From assembly GCA_012295275.1 (NCBI GenBank), contig CM022670.1, positions 7,461,212 to 7,525,211 of the forward strand: DNA of 64,000 bases, read 5' to 3'. Position numbers and translations under genes: made by a program. The notes under the pieces were generated by a model. It was given only the letters and a program-made list of their open reading frames with translations, ran no database searches and had not been told where the DNA came from. Position 1 is the first letter of the stretch. Each line of letters begins with the position of its first letter. Shown one piece after another: positions 1-49,900 of the stretch. The stretch comes from Chrysomallon squamiferum (Eukaryota > Mollusca > Gastropoda > Neomphalida > Peltospiridae).

Positions 1-11647
<11,647 letters not shown>

Positions 11648-12106
11648 TGTGTAATTTTAGGCGAATATGAAACGGTTACTCTGCTGAGACTGTTAACATT
11701 AATATTACTTTTTATAATGAAAATACTGTCTTATTTTAAAATAATATGTTATTAAAATACAGATACCAAATTCTGGTTATTGTTGTATTTGTCTAAAGTT
11801 TATATGTGTGTGTTTGTGTATGTGTGTGGGTGTCACAAGGTGTTTAATACAGAAAGAGCAACAAAATGTAACATGAAACCTACATAAAACAAGCATTTTC
11901 AATTAATTACCTGTCCATTTCTATTGCTTACAATAATTTATGTTTGCTTGAGAATCCTCGAATACTCAGACAAAATTTAATATTACTCAACAGAGCTAAC
12001 AGCAACACTGAAATTGTATTCAGGGGAAACAGGGGCAAATATTATCTGGTCTATTGTCAATGTTTAGCTAGAAACCCAGATTTTAGTGTCTGAAAAGAAG
12101 TACAAA

Positions 12107-12722
12107 GTATATAATAATAAGGATAAACATTTAGTATATAATAATAAGGATAAATATTTAGTACATAATAATAAGGATAAACATTTAGTATGCAGAGGGG
12201 TGCAAAAGTAGGTATACAGTAGTATCACATCAGTGAATTTAGTAACACATTAAATTAGTTGGATTCATTTTTCTTATTTTCAGTGTCATTAACCATATTT
12301 TATTTAAATTAATAAAAATGCATATATTTTTATGTCAGCTTTTTGAATACCTAAAGGACTAAGTCTGTGCATGTTATTACATGTTTGTGCAACATTCGTT
12401 TGTTTGAATAATAAATGCAATGAGTTCTGTACGTGTTTTCTTTTTTCATAACTGTATACCTACTTTTGCACCCCACTGTATAAAAATAAAGAAAAACATG
12501 TAGTATATAATAATGAAGAAAAACGTTTAGTATATGATAATAAGCATAAACGTATAGTATATAATAATAAGAATATACATTTAGTATATAGTAATAAAGA
12601 TAAACGTTCAGTATATAATAATAATACAGATAAGCATTCAGTACATAGTGATAAAGATAAACATTTAGCATATAAAAATAAAAATAAACATTTAGTATAA
12701 AATAATAAGGATAAATATTACA
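12107..12722. repeat. ~28-bp minisatellite (ATAATAATAAGGATAAACAT-type), interrupted
   Basis: Imperfect units containing AATAATAAGGATAAACATTT and ending TAGTATAT, at 12107-12192 and again at 12479-12722. The array is split by the mariner-like element at 12193-12478. Low-complexity frames read Tyr/Leu-rich on the minus strand and are not credible genes. Confidence 0.85.
12193..12478. mobile_element. Mariner-like MITE, 286 bp
   Basis: Terminal inverted repeats of about 28 bases: left CAGAGGGGTGCAAAAGTAGG (12193 on), right the reverse complement of CAGTGGGGTGCAAAAGTAGG (ending 12478), both continuing into TATACAGT. TA follows the right end; the left flank reads TATG, a decayed TA. Size, TIR and TA target fit a non-autonomous Tc1/mariner element. 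The TGCAAAAGTA core resembles known mariner ends. No transposase frame inside. Confidence 0.85.
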
Positions 12723-13125
12723 TTTAATTTAAGAAATATATTTATTATTTAGAATAATCAATATTATGAAAAAGAAATAGTTTTAAAACGTCTTACTGAA
12801 TTTGTTACGAGTGTATATCTATATGATTATTCACAGCCCTTCCTTATATCGGCAAAGTTTTTGTAGACAGTATATATTATATTATTTTCTTATTTAAATC
12901 TCCAGATTTAAACTCGTTTATATTGTGTCCGGAATATAAACAGTTCAACGAGTTATAGATAGATAGAGAGATACATAAATACTCTGAGCAACTGTTCTGC
13001 AAAACATTCTTTAAAACAAATAGAATACAATTCACTGTATATTATTTTTATTAACTTATTATTTTTCTTCTTCTTTTTCTTAAATTATTATATGTTATAT
13101 ATTTATTTATTAATTTATCATTCTT

Positions 13126-13185
<60 letters not shown>

Positions 13186-14042
13186 AAAAATATTCTACAT
13201 CATCTAACATGTATGTTAATAGAGACTGCTTATACAGATGTTATTTTTTGCTTTAAATGTTTGCCCGCCTTTTATCTTCTAATTGCAAATAGATTATTTT
13301 AAAATTAAAAAGATGCGCCTGATAAAAACTAATAAAATATTTTTCACTGTAGGTGATAAAATTTATTGTTGATTTGTTTATTTTAGGAATGGCTGTTATT
13401 TTATTTTTGCTAATGATCATCGTTACAATGCGTACTGGCTTTGGGATGAAACGGAGCTATGTCAAAAAATATTCTTTTATTAATACATATTTCTTTTTTT
13501 CATTAAAATGTATTTGAGATTCAATAAAGCATAAAAAAAATATATAAATAATTAATTTATAATTTATGATGATATCCTGTTTTACCAGTTAGGTGTTTTT
13601 TTAGTGCAGGTCAGTTCAATCTGTTTGACTTAGACGTGACGATTCACACGATCCATCTTCCTCGGCACTCCAGGCATCCATACTTTAACCTTTATCATCA
13701 GCATCACCAGTTAGTTTTATCTGCATAGATTATTATTATTAGGAAGTGCTTTAAACAATATTCGCAATATTCGCCTCTGCGTCAAATATAATAAACCTAA
13801 TTACGTATTAATGGAAGAAAAATATTAGGATAAGAGTTGCGGTATGAGGTTTCAAAACTATTAATTGTTGCAGCCAGACTTACCGGTTTTCATAGACTTT
13901 CTGGATATACAAGTTATACCTGCTCAGAGAAACCCAAGCATGTAGCCCTCCCTTAAAAAAAAAATACACACAAAAAAAAAAACACCAAAAGACATAACAT
14001 AAAAAAACAAAAAACAACAACGTAGAATAAGTCACGGATTGC

Positions 14043-14345
14043 CGTAATAACATACATCTTACAATAAAAACAACAACGTGCATCTGAGAGTACAATAATA
14101 AACAACACAAATCTTACAGTGTAATAGTAAACAACATAAGTCTTACAACGTAATAATAACAACATATGTCTTATAGTGTAATAATAAACAGCATACGTCT
14201 TATAGCGTAATAATAAACAATATACGTCTTACAGTGTAATAATAAACAACAAATATCTTATAGTACAATAATAAACATCATAAATAGATAGGTAATAATA
14301 AACAACAAACATCTTATAGTACAATAATAAACATCATAAATAGAT
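14043..14345. repeat. ~34-bp tandem repeat
   Basis: About eight irregular units of the type GTAATAATAAACAACATACG followed by TCTTATA. Located between genes A and B. No coding support. Confidence 0.75.
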
Positions 14346-14470
14346 AGATATCAGACAAGAGAGCAAAAGGGAAAGATCAGACAGAGCCAGAATGTGCAAG
14401 AAAAAGAGAACGGGAGTGATCTGAATGAGAGAGGGTGTGTGATAGAAAGAACGAAAGACAGAACGATATA

Positions 14471-15235
14471 CAGTGGTATACCTCCAATTACGAGTTCCCC
14501 AACTTATCAGTTTACCGAGTTACGAGCTCTCGCACGGTCGATGTTTCGCTTTGAGTTGCGAGCCAAAGTCCGAGTTACGAGCGAGCTTCAGACACGCCGC
14601 CGCTAGTTGGCGCAACAAACAGCACAACATCCGGCAAGCATCCCGCGTCTCATTCGTTTGTTTCACGTGCTTTCCTGGCCGTGGAAGCATCTCTGTTATG
14701 TTGTGCTGGTGTTTTGTGCATCCTAAGAGAGTTAGTGCAAAGGACAATGCTGAGAAGAAGAAGAGTATGATGTCCATTGAATTATAGCATGAAATCATAG
14801 AAGAACATGAGGGAGATGTGCGTGTAGTCAACATGGATAGGCAGTACGAGCGTTGTACTGTACGATATGTACCATACTGAAGCAGAAGGAGACCATAGAG
14901 GCTATAACTCCAGTCAAAGGCGTTAAAATAATTTCTAAGCTACGGACCTCTGAAAAGATGGAGGAAACCTAACCCTGTACACTTTATAAAACCAATTTAC
15001 TTCTTTACATTCTCTTTTATTTTGTTTTTTTTACAATATTTGTCATCTATACATACATTTTTTCTTGTTTAAAAACACGTTACAAAAAAACAACAAAAAA
15101 CAACCGATTAATGCTGTAACGGATTAATGGTATTTCAATTAATTTCATTTGGGAAAATTGATTTGATATACGAGCAAATTTGAGTTACTAGCTCGGTAAC
15201 GGAACGAATTAAACTCGTAAGTCAAGGTACCACTG
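14471..15235 (+). mobile_element. Tigger/pogo-like DNA element, copy 1 (765 bp)
   Basis: Flanked by TA on both sides. Ends are inverted repeats: left CAGTGGTATACCTCCAATTA, right ...CTCGTAAGTCAAGGTACCACTG. A second inner pair (ACGAGTTCC / ACTCGTAA and GAGTTACGAGC / TTACTAGCTC) extends the symmetry. Inside, frames read KRVSAKDNAEKKKSMMSIE and, after shifts, a stretch like EEHEGDVRVVNMDRQYER. These resemble the N-terminal DNA-binding (CENP-B/Psq-type helix-turn-helix) part of Tigger transposases. The catalytic DDE part is missing and the frame is broken, so this is a dead, internally deleted copy. More diverged than copies 2 and 3. Confidence 0.85.
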
Positions 15236-15244
15236 TATATTATT

Positions 15245-15293
<49 letters not shown>

Positions 15294-15298
15294 TATAG

Positions 15299-15375
<77 letters not shown>

Positions 15376-16600
15376 CAGAAGGGAACATATACCTATTATT
15401 AGATACATAGATAGAAAGAAAGACTATATCTATTTTTTATCTTTTTTTCTGGGGTGTTAGAGGTCAGTTCTCTTCAGCTGCTAACTACCATCATTTTCTT
15501 TCAGTCTTTAAATTAGTAACATCGACACCAACAAATAGATAGACAGATAGATAAATAGATAGATAGATAAATAAATAAATAAATAAATAAAGTATCCCAC
15601 CAGATGCATTCCTTTCGAAATAGCTGCTGGGTTAGCTCAAATTGCAAATACTAATCCAGATAAAGAAGATATTAAAATATTTAGTATCTGAATAATGGCG
15701 ATACGAGACAAAAACAAAAATTAAAATAAAATAAAATAAAACAAAATAAAATTATATTAAATTTAAAAAAAATATAAATATATATATATATAAAAAAAAA
15801 AAATCCACTGTCACGGTCTATTTTAAAATAACAGAAATTGATATGATATTTGTAAAGAAAAGTGGAGAAATTAAACTAGCAGTAATTCGTTGTGCAATGA
15901 ATTCCGTTCGTTATTTACCGAATTATTGTTTCATTTTTTCTTTAATTGATTTATTCATTCATTTATTAATTAACTCAATAATTAATTAAGTCATTCATTC
16001 CTGAAGTTATTATGCCATGAACCTCATTTAATACAACAGAGGCGTGGATTATACTGACATAGAGCATTAGCTATTACAAAACATTTAAATACAGTTTTAC
16101 ATTTATTTTTATATAATCAACGAAAATACATAACACATTAACAGAAGAATAAACACGTTAAACTGTGACTCATCTAGAAATAATTTCAACATAATTCAGT
16201 TAATGTTCAGTTAAAGTGAATTTGAAGAAACACATCTAAATATATTTTGATATTAGATGCAAATCGTTTCTAATGAATGCTTTATAATGATAATAAAATA
16301 TGCGATGCTTGGAGCTGTATATTTATGAGCATAATTATTAAAAGTCAAATTCTATTGGTTCGTGCGTTTCCTTCTGTTATCTTTACCAATTTAATCCAGT
16401 GAAGCGTGAACGACGAACTGCAACACGGTGATACACTTTGTCTTTATCGTCTGTTAACAGAGAAAAAATACGTGCATATGCATTATCAAACAAAAGATAT
16501 TAAAACATGTGTCACATGTCATAATGCTCAGAACTATCGAATGTGCGGCACGTTTTACGTGTACATCATCAGTGACAAAGATCTGGGAACACGCCCATCT
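15236..16600. other. Intergenic DNA between genes A and B, distal half
   Basis: (TA)n then (GA)n at about 15247-15372, a (GATA)/(AAAT)n run at 15535-15590, then AT-rich DNA without a supportable gene. The frame at 16406-16705 overlaps the inferred promoter and start of gene B, has no family resemblance and is best ignored. Confidence 0.6.
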
Positions 16601-16701
16601 TTCTCGCAACGTCACAGACAACGCATCTGGTATGGGATATATAAAAAGTTGGAATCGCCGAAAAACAGTTTAGTGAGAAACAAGTTGAAGTTGTGTCAAC
16701 C
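16352..16701 (+). promoter_or_regulatory. Core promoter and 5' leader of gene B
   Basis: A TATA box (TATATAAAAAG) lies at 16638-16648 and an initiator-like ACAGTTTAG about 25-30 bases further on. The leader would be only about 35 bases to the ATG at 16702, which has A at -3 (CAACCATGA). A reversed CCAAT box (ATTGG) is at 16354-16358. No clear kappaB site was found. The position is inferred from the signal-peptide exon splice and is not shown by transcripts. Confidence 0.5.
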
Positions 16702-42409
<25,708 letters not shown>

Positions 42410-42573
42410 AGTGTAATTTTAGACGAATATGAACCGGTTACTCTGCTGAGACTGTTAAAATTAATATTTCTTTTTTTTTTACGAATATATTTTTTTATTC
42501 TAAAATAATATGTTATTAAAAATACAAATACCAGATTCTCGTTGTTGTTTGTACTTTTCTGTATTTGAGTATG

Positions 42574-42652
<79 letters not shown>

Positions 42653-43099
42653 AAATGTGATCGATTATTATGAATACAATAAAAACCCGTCATCAGATCA
42701 GCAACAAAATTCGCAAGGCTTCAGTATAAGTATCGTATTTTGTGTTACCAAGCAATAGTCAGATATGTTCTTCGTAATTATTGCTCGTTAACATGGTTCA
42801 AGACTGAACAAAACCATATTCTGACACCCAACGTAAACACGATTTATCGTCGTTTAGGAAACCAGAGCTTCATGTTTCGTAATGAGTTATGAGGTTAGGC
42901 CTCACCTAAGAAAAACATTAACAATCAGTCTACAATTTTAAAACAGTTTACATAATCAGTTTGCATTTTAATTTTTAAAATCATTCTAAAATAAATAAAT
43001 AAATAAATAAATATTAACGTTATTCTTGACAGCAGAATTCACTAATAGTGTTCATTTGATCGATCTGTAATGGTAATTTATGTGGTAGAATACTTTAAC

Positions 43100-43165
<66 letters not shown>

Positions 43166-43332
43166 GATTATACCGTCTTACCCTGCCCTTAATATAGATA
43201 TTCATATGATTGTTTAATATTCTTTAATGTTTAACATAATTATTAAAATAAAAATGTAAACTAATACTTACCTATCCATATTTATTTTTGTTTCTTATTT
43301 ACGTTCGATCAGTTGATGGGTTTACGGTTTTC
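42410..43332. other. 3' flank of gene B
   Basis: First ~60 bases match the gene A 3' flank (presumed 3' UTR). Then (GA)n, AT-rich DNA and (TAA)n at about 43100-43165. No gene seen. Confidence 0.6.
42577..42650. repeat. (GA)n microsatellite behind gene B
   Basis: Pure GA run of about 74 bases in the 3' flank of gene B. Confidence 0.95.
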
Positions 43333-43803
43333 AGTAAAATACGTACACAATTTACACACATATATACATTAAACTGTGGCTAGCGGCAGTTCGTTATATA
43401 TATATATATGGGCTAGTCAACAAAATGTGGAATTTCGTAAGAGACTTGAACCAAGGCTGCTTGTTTCGATCACATAATTATACCGCATCGTGTTATTTAT
43501 GGTTGTTTTTTCGTTTTGCCCTTATCGGAAGTTAGTGTCTGTTAGGCACGATTTCGGCTCTTATGAGCAGTTAAATAATCTACGTCACTGAACAAGACAA
43601 ACTGCTTAGAAACGTCTAATCAAGGGCAAGAACTCTATATGACATTGAAAGGGAAGATTAGATGCATTCCATCAACAAGCTGCTTTTGTCTTTCAGAAAA
43701 CATGTATTAAAGACAATATACCACTTTACATTAAATTAATTAACCCTCTGATTTACGAACTGGTGATCCAAGTTTGTATTCGCACGACCTCTAACAGGTC
43801 TTC
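43333..43803. repeat. Displaced homology block, gene B copy
   Basis: Partner of 11244-11600. It carries extra sequence near 43385-43450 and 43660-43730 compared with the gene A copy. Lies about 0.9 kb downstream of the gene B stop codon. Confidence 0.8.
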
Positions 43804-43968
43804 TAAATACTCGCTGTCACATGGTCATCATGATGATGAAAGTTCAAAGTTTACTAGGCATTGAACATTAATGAACTGTTCAGCCAATCTGTTGTACAGT
43901 TGTGGTCGAAACGGCATCAGCGAATTTTGGAAATATGACGAATGTAATACAGTTTTAGTAAGAGACAG
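43697..43968 (+). other. Candidate non-coding exon upstream of the MFSD6-like gene
   Basis: A strong acceptor (TGCTTTTGTCTTTCAG, ending 43696) and a strong donor (GAGACAG then GTAAGTG at 43969) define a possible exon. Alternatively the donor ends a first exon whose promoter includes the CCAAT at 43884-43888. The MFSD6-like leader exon at 52125 begins at an acceptor, so some upstream exon must exist; this is the best candidate I see. Only transcripts can settle it. Confidence 0.3.
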
Positions 43969-46900
43969 GTAAGTGATATTTTTTGTGTGAATTATTTACA
44001 TTTAATAAAACAGGAATTACAAATATGCCAGCCTGTATAATTCATTAATTGCATTACCGTGTTTACGTACATTCATACATATTGTTTTTGATTAATTGTT
44101 TAAACTAAAAACACCTGTTACCGTTATAGTCACGAGAGAAAAAAAAAATCACGTGGACACAACTAATTTATAACAGGACTAAGAATACAAAGTATATAAA
44201 ATAATTTTATATATATGTATTTATGTATGTTTCATTAATGTCAGATAATTTAATATCACAGTTTTATAGAGTAATATACACAGCTATTTCATATATAAAT
44301 ATGTTTATATATCACTGTATGTATATGTTTCTCTGTGTGTGTGTGTGTGTGTGTGTTTAAATCTATTTTACTATTGTTTAAATACAAATGCCTTACATCA
44401 AGAAAATACTGTAATTACTATTTGACATAAATAATAATAAATGTATATTATCCTTTGCTGTTAAATACTGATATCATTATCTCCCTAATGTGACTGCAGT
44501 AACATCATTGATATGCTGTATCGAATTGAGCATTTCTTTAACATTTTCAGATGCTAGAATTACTCACTTGTCCTTTGTTTTATCTTGTGTGTGAATTACC
44601 TCCCCACAAAAAAAAAGAAAGAAAGAAAGGTAAAACAAAAATGTTAAACTCACACAAAAATATAAATGCAACACACACATGCACACACACACACACAAGG
44701 ACAGAGACACACACCAGTAAAAGTAAAATGTATGCTTGACAATACTTATACATAATATAAAATGTATGACATTAAAATAACAAACTCTTGTGGCTGACAT
44801 ATGTATCACAATATACCCAGAAATAATAAAAAAAAGGATTCCTCTAGTTTATAATTTAACAGTATGACAATTTTTAAATTTTTTTTAAATTTTTTTTTTT
44901 TATTCCTTTCTGTTAAATGTTACAAGATTAAGAGAGAATAACCCCATATTACCCCTCTCTCTCTCACACACACATATACCTACACACACACGTACACCTA
45001 CATACACACACACACACACACATAGGCAGATGTATATATATTCAGAAATGAGATGTGTATACTGGTAGAGATGTCGGCAGTGTAAGTGACATGTATTTTA
45101 TAAATATCATCTCACTCTGAACATAAAGTTGCAATAACATGTCATTTGTGTGCTTTAGTTTCAAGTTTGGTTTAGAATGTGGTGAATATAAAAAGAATGT
45201 AAAAATAGGATGTAACATTTCAATCATGGCATATTTTTGTTAAGCATTAAACAGTTTAAAGGCAGTAATTTATTTGCTAGTCATTTTCTCTATTTGCATC
45301 TTTAAAATATTTTTGTTGTCAGTCTCCTTTACAAAACTTAGTAACTGATAACCTTAAAGAATTATATCTTTATTTTTATTTAAAAACTTACATTTTTAAA
45401 CATATATGCATACATAGCTGAATGTAGAATGCATGCATAATATCATACAAACACTGACATGCATAAACAAATTTACAGTGCAGACATGTACTAACACATT
45501 TTCAAAAGGATGTAAAAATCACATTCACAAATACACACTTGTATGTACATAGACACACACATACTCACACACACAGATAAACACATACACACATACTTGG
45601 AGGTCAAAACAAAGTCAGTTAATTAGGAAATAATACAGTTTTATTAAGATAATGGTAAGTGATTTTTTTTGTGTGAATTATATATCAGACTATATAATAT
45701 ACATTCTTTATTATTATCAATTATTTTTATCAATATTTATTTATTTAGTTAGTTAGTTAGTTAATTATATCCATTTACTAATGTAAACATATACAATTTT
45801 AGAATAACAGGATAGGACACAAGTACACACACATGTACAGACACACAATGTAAGATCTAGTTTATTGTGGTTAATAAGTAAAATATAGCTGTGACAGACT
45901 TTCTAAATAACATTTACAGGCTCTAATGAGAGAACTGGGTTTTCAGTGAAAGTTTCCAGAGAATACTAACTTGTTTGATGAATTATTTAATTCTGGTGGA
46001 GTGACAGACAGTTATTTCAATTATGTATCAAGTAGTTACTGCTTCTTCAAAGTGTTTAATTTGTTGCCTTGTAATAAACTGATATGGAAATAATGTTGAA
46101 CATTTGAAAATGTATATGTACGTTGTTTGAAAATTTAGGCAATAATTTAATATTGAAATTAAAATAGCTTGCATTTTTGTCAATTTACTTTCACATGACT
46201 ATGGAGATACAACATAAACACACTGAAACAAATACATAACATACACAGACAAGCATGTGCACACAAAAATACACATACAGCTGCAAAGACATGTACACAT
46301 ATATATGCACACATTCCTTTCCACATATATCTGCCACACCAAACATCCCCTATGCACATATACACAAGCACATAAGAACAAACATATGTACAAACAAAGA
46401 TTAATATGTATCAGATAAATTGTCATTGGAATATCAAAAAAATAAACAAGATAAAAGATGAAAGACACCTTTATGTACATTTAAAAATATCTGATTTAAT
46501 AAATTGGAAAGATTTCACTCTTTTCAGTGCAAGCCGACACTTTAGAAAATTATTGAGATCATTTTGATCTTAATTTATTGAACCAGTTCAACCACAGGAC
46601 ATCATTTTAAAGAAAAAGAAAGGAATGATGATAAAACATTTAATCAGGAACTAGTCAGGTTTGACAAATAAATTTAATTTTGAGAGGTTATTTTGGTAAA
46701 TTTGATTGTGTTAAACCAAGTGTACACACAGTATTAGGTTTTAGGGATAATACATTTTTAAAAAAACAACAACTTTGTTATCATTTGAAACTATAAAACT
46801 GACAATATTTTTGTAGCTGAGATGTAAAATACTGGTTTTAAAAACAATGGATTGGGGAATTGATTATTCTGATTGTAGCCTAAGGGTTATATTGCATTCC

Positions 46901-49900
46901 AGACAAGAGTCCCAAAAGTCATTTATCCTTTCTGTGGGAAGGTACTTATAATGGATTAGTTTCTGCTAATCATGAAGTGTCTGCAATAAACTTCCTATCT
47001 GCTACCATTGTTTTATTGGTGTGTCTGTCTGTCAGTTTGTCAATCTATCCGTCTGCTTGTCTTTCTGTCTGATTGTGTTTGTCTGTTTCTCTGCCTGTCT
47101 CCCTGGGAAACTTGATATTAAAATGTGTCAATCTGTCAACAAATAAATACTAAGTTAATGAAAATGTTTTGTTGATCATGCTCTGTCTCTTACTGGAATG
47201 TTTCATTGTATGATCTTGCTCTGTCTTCTGATGATCTGTACATTATCCTGAAGAGATAAAAGAGGATAATCCATCCTTTGATCCGATCTTCAAACTAATG
47301 ACTAGGAGTTTTACATGAACAACCCTTGTTCTTGTTCTTCTAAACCTGTAATCAACATCGATACCATCAATCTATTGCTTTTTTGTTGTTGAAGACGCTT
47401 CTAACAGGAGATGTATATGTGTGTGTGTGTGTGTGATTGAATGAATGGTGGGTAATGAGAGATGGGCGATGGGAGTGGTCCTGAGATAAATGAATCATTG
47501 AAAACGGCCCTTTCAGCTGTCTACCACGTGTCTTTGCCTTCGCAATCTTTGACCAGCTTATTGATTTTCTTTGCAAACTGTTGCTCCGTTATTTGATTCC
47601 ATGAGACAGCCATCTAACAAATTGTACAGTAATGTGGCTATTACCATTTGTATAATGTTGCTTTTCTCCCACTGGAGAGATTTGTACAACTAGGTGTGTT
47701 AAAGCAGACTTTACTATGACTTGAACATTTTAATTTTTTTTTTTTTCTAAATTTAAATATTTCTTCATTTTGTGTTTGGATTTCAAATGTTTCGTTTGTC
47801 AGCTGTGATGGTTTAAACTTTGTCAAACAGATGTTGTGACTTTGATAATTTACATGGTAAGAGTTTCTTTTGGATTTTTAAAAAAAAATTGTTATTTTAA
47901 AATTAGCTACTTTATTGATTGTATTTGAACAGGTTATCAGTAAAAAGATTTGGGTAATTTGTAAAAAAACTGAGATTTGACATATTGACATTGATTTAAA
48001 AATATATTTTTGTTTTAAAATTTAAAAAAGCATGAAAAGCAGCTAAAACAGAATAAATAACATCGTGGATTTTTATTCATCTCAACTTTTTCAAATATGG
48101 TTGTAAATTATTTGAAAATGAAGCATGGAGACTGATTTCTGTGAATAATTTTATTTTCTATGTTATTCAGAATTTCCTGCTATGCCTAGCATATGAATGA
48201 AATATTATTAATAAGCAGTGTTGTTGGTAGTCTTTAAAAAAAGAAAATGAATACAATTCTATGAACTATTAATTGTAAAATGTATTGATAACATCAAATG
48301 CTATCAAGATAGTATAACCCTGTTAGAAATATTTTTAATTTTGGATATTATTATTTTTATTATTATCATTTTTTTATTTTTATTATTGTTGTTGTTGTTG
48401 TTAATGTTAATGTTATTGTTATTATTATTGCTATTGTTATTATTATATTACTTTAGTTTTTTTGGCAGTACTTAAACATAATACTTGATGACCTGCAGTG
48501 TAGTATATAAAATAATTTTCTACTTGGCTGTAGACCCATTATATCAACATCTGTGACTTCTAGATATGAATCAAGAGTCTATTTGTCGTTGTCATTTTTG
48601 TCACAGGACACATATTAATAGTTAATTATTTCAGTAGTTGATATGATGTATTTATTTAACTGTAGTGGTTATTTTCTTTCGTAACATGAAAACTGCAAAA
48701 ATGTAAATGTAAATGATGATTAGTAATTTCTAAATAGAAAGGTCAATGTCATAATTATTTTAAATACACATCATTTAAAAACAGTAGATTATGACAGATT
48801 TTGAATCCTTAGCCAATTTCTTATCCAGTGATATGAAGTTTGTTTAGTTTGATTGACATATTAGTGGAAAACTAGGGTCTAAAGATATGTCCATATCTGA
48901 CCAAAAATCAAAACTGTGGAATGTGATATTTTCTAAGTAAATATTTCTGTGAGAAATATTTGAAAAATAAATTTCCCAACCAAACTGAACAAATAAGTCA
49001 CAGTGAAATGTGGAAGTGTGGGGTATAATATTTAAAAACTTCTGTGTTATTTTACACTGAATGATCCTATTGCATGTGCTATATTTATTTTTATAGTTAC
49101 ACCTGTTACTGCTTCTGTTGTTACTGTTACCACTGCTATCATTATTGTTGTGATTATGCTTGTTATTGTTATTATATAGCTATTAATACTAAATAATAAT
49201 AACATGTGACAGTTCTGGTATGTAACTTCTTTTTTTATCAGTTTCTTCACTAATAATACCAAAATACAAAATATTACAAGTATCAATAACAATAGGTAAC
49301 TGCAATAGCTTTTTAATATTATTTTCTATATTTTAATATGAAAAATACTAACATTATTTAAAGACAGTGAAGGTGTTAGTGTGTTAGAGAATTAGGAAAT
49401 AATGTGTTGAGTTTACACATTATCTGATACTAGTCAAAGTTGTCTGATGAAAGACGTGATTCCATTTTCTCTGCAGACGTAAATCTTATTATTTAACCAT
49501 TGTGATGTCAGAGGCTGGTATTAAAATTCAGACTACAGGTAAAAATATTGATTTTGGTTTTTTTTTGGTTTTTTTATTCTCATCCAAATCAGTTGCTTCA
49601 GATAATTTTCTGCTTAGAAAGGATGTAAAACTGCAGAGAGGAAGTCTGGAGTAAATAACGGATTCCTGAATTTGTTTTTCCTATGTAGAGTATGTTTTAT
49701 TATTAGTGTGGAGTTAAGGATTCCATTCTTGAAGCTTCTATGTAAGTCAGATTGTATTGTTCGTTGGAACACATTCTCAAACAGGAGTCAACTGTTAATT
49801 TCTACAATTACTGGAACAGTTTTAAATACATTTTATTATTAATGATAGTCTAATCTGTATGAGGAACAAGAAAATTAGGAACACTGTTGTTCTCTTACTG

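Larger units (their letters stand above)
11648..14470. other. Intergenic DNA between genes A and B, proximal half
   Basis: Begins with the presumed 3' UTR of gene A (similar to the start of the gene B 3' flank for about 60 bases). It then holds a ~28-bp minisatellite split by a MITE (12107-12722), AT-rich DNA, (TTC)n/(TTA)n at about 13118-13182, and an irregular ~34-bp tandem repeat at about 14043-14345. No coding signal found on either strand. Confidence 0.7.
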
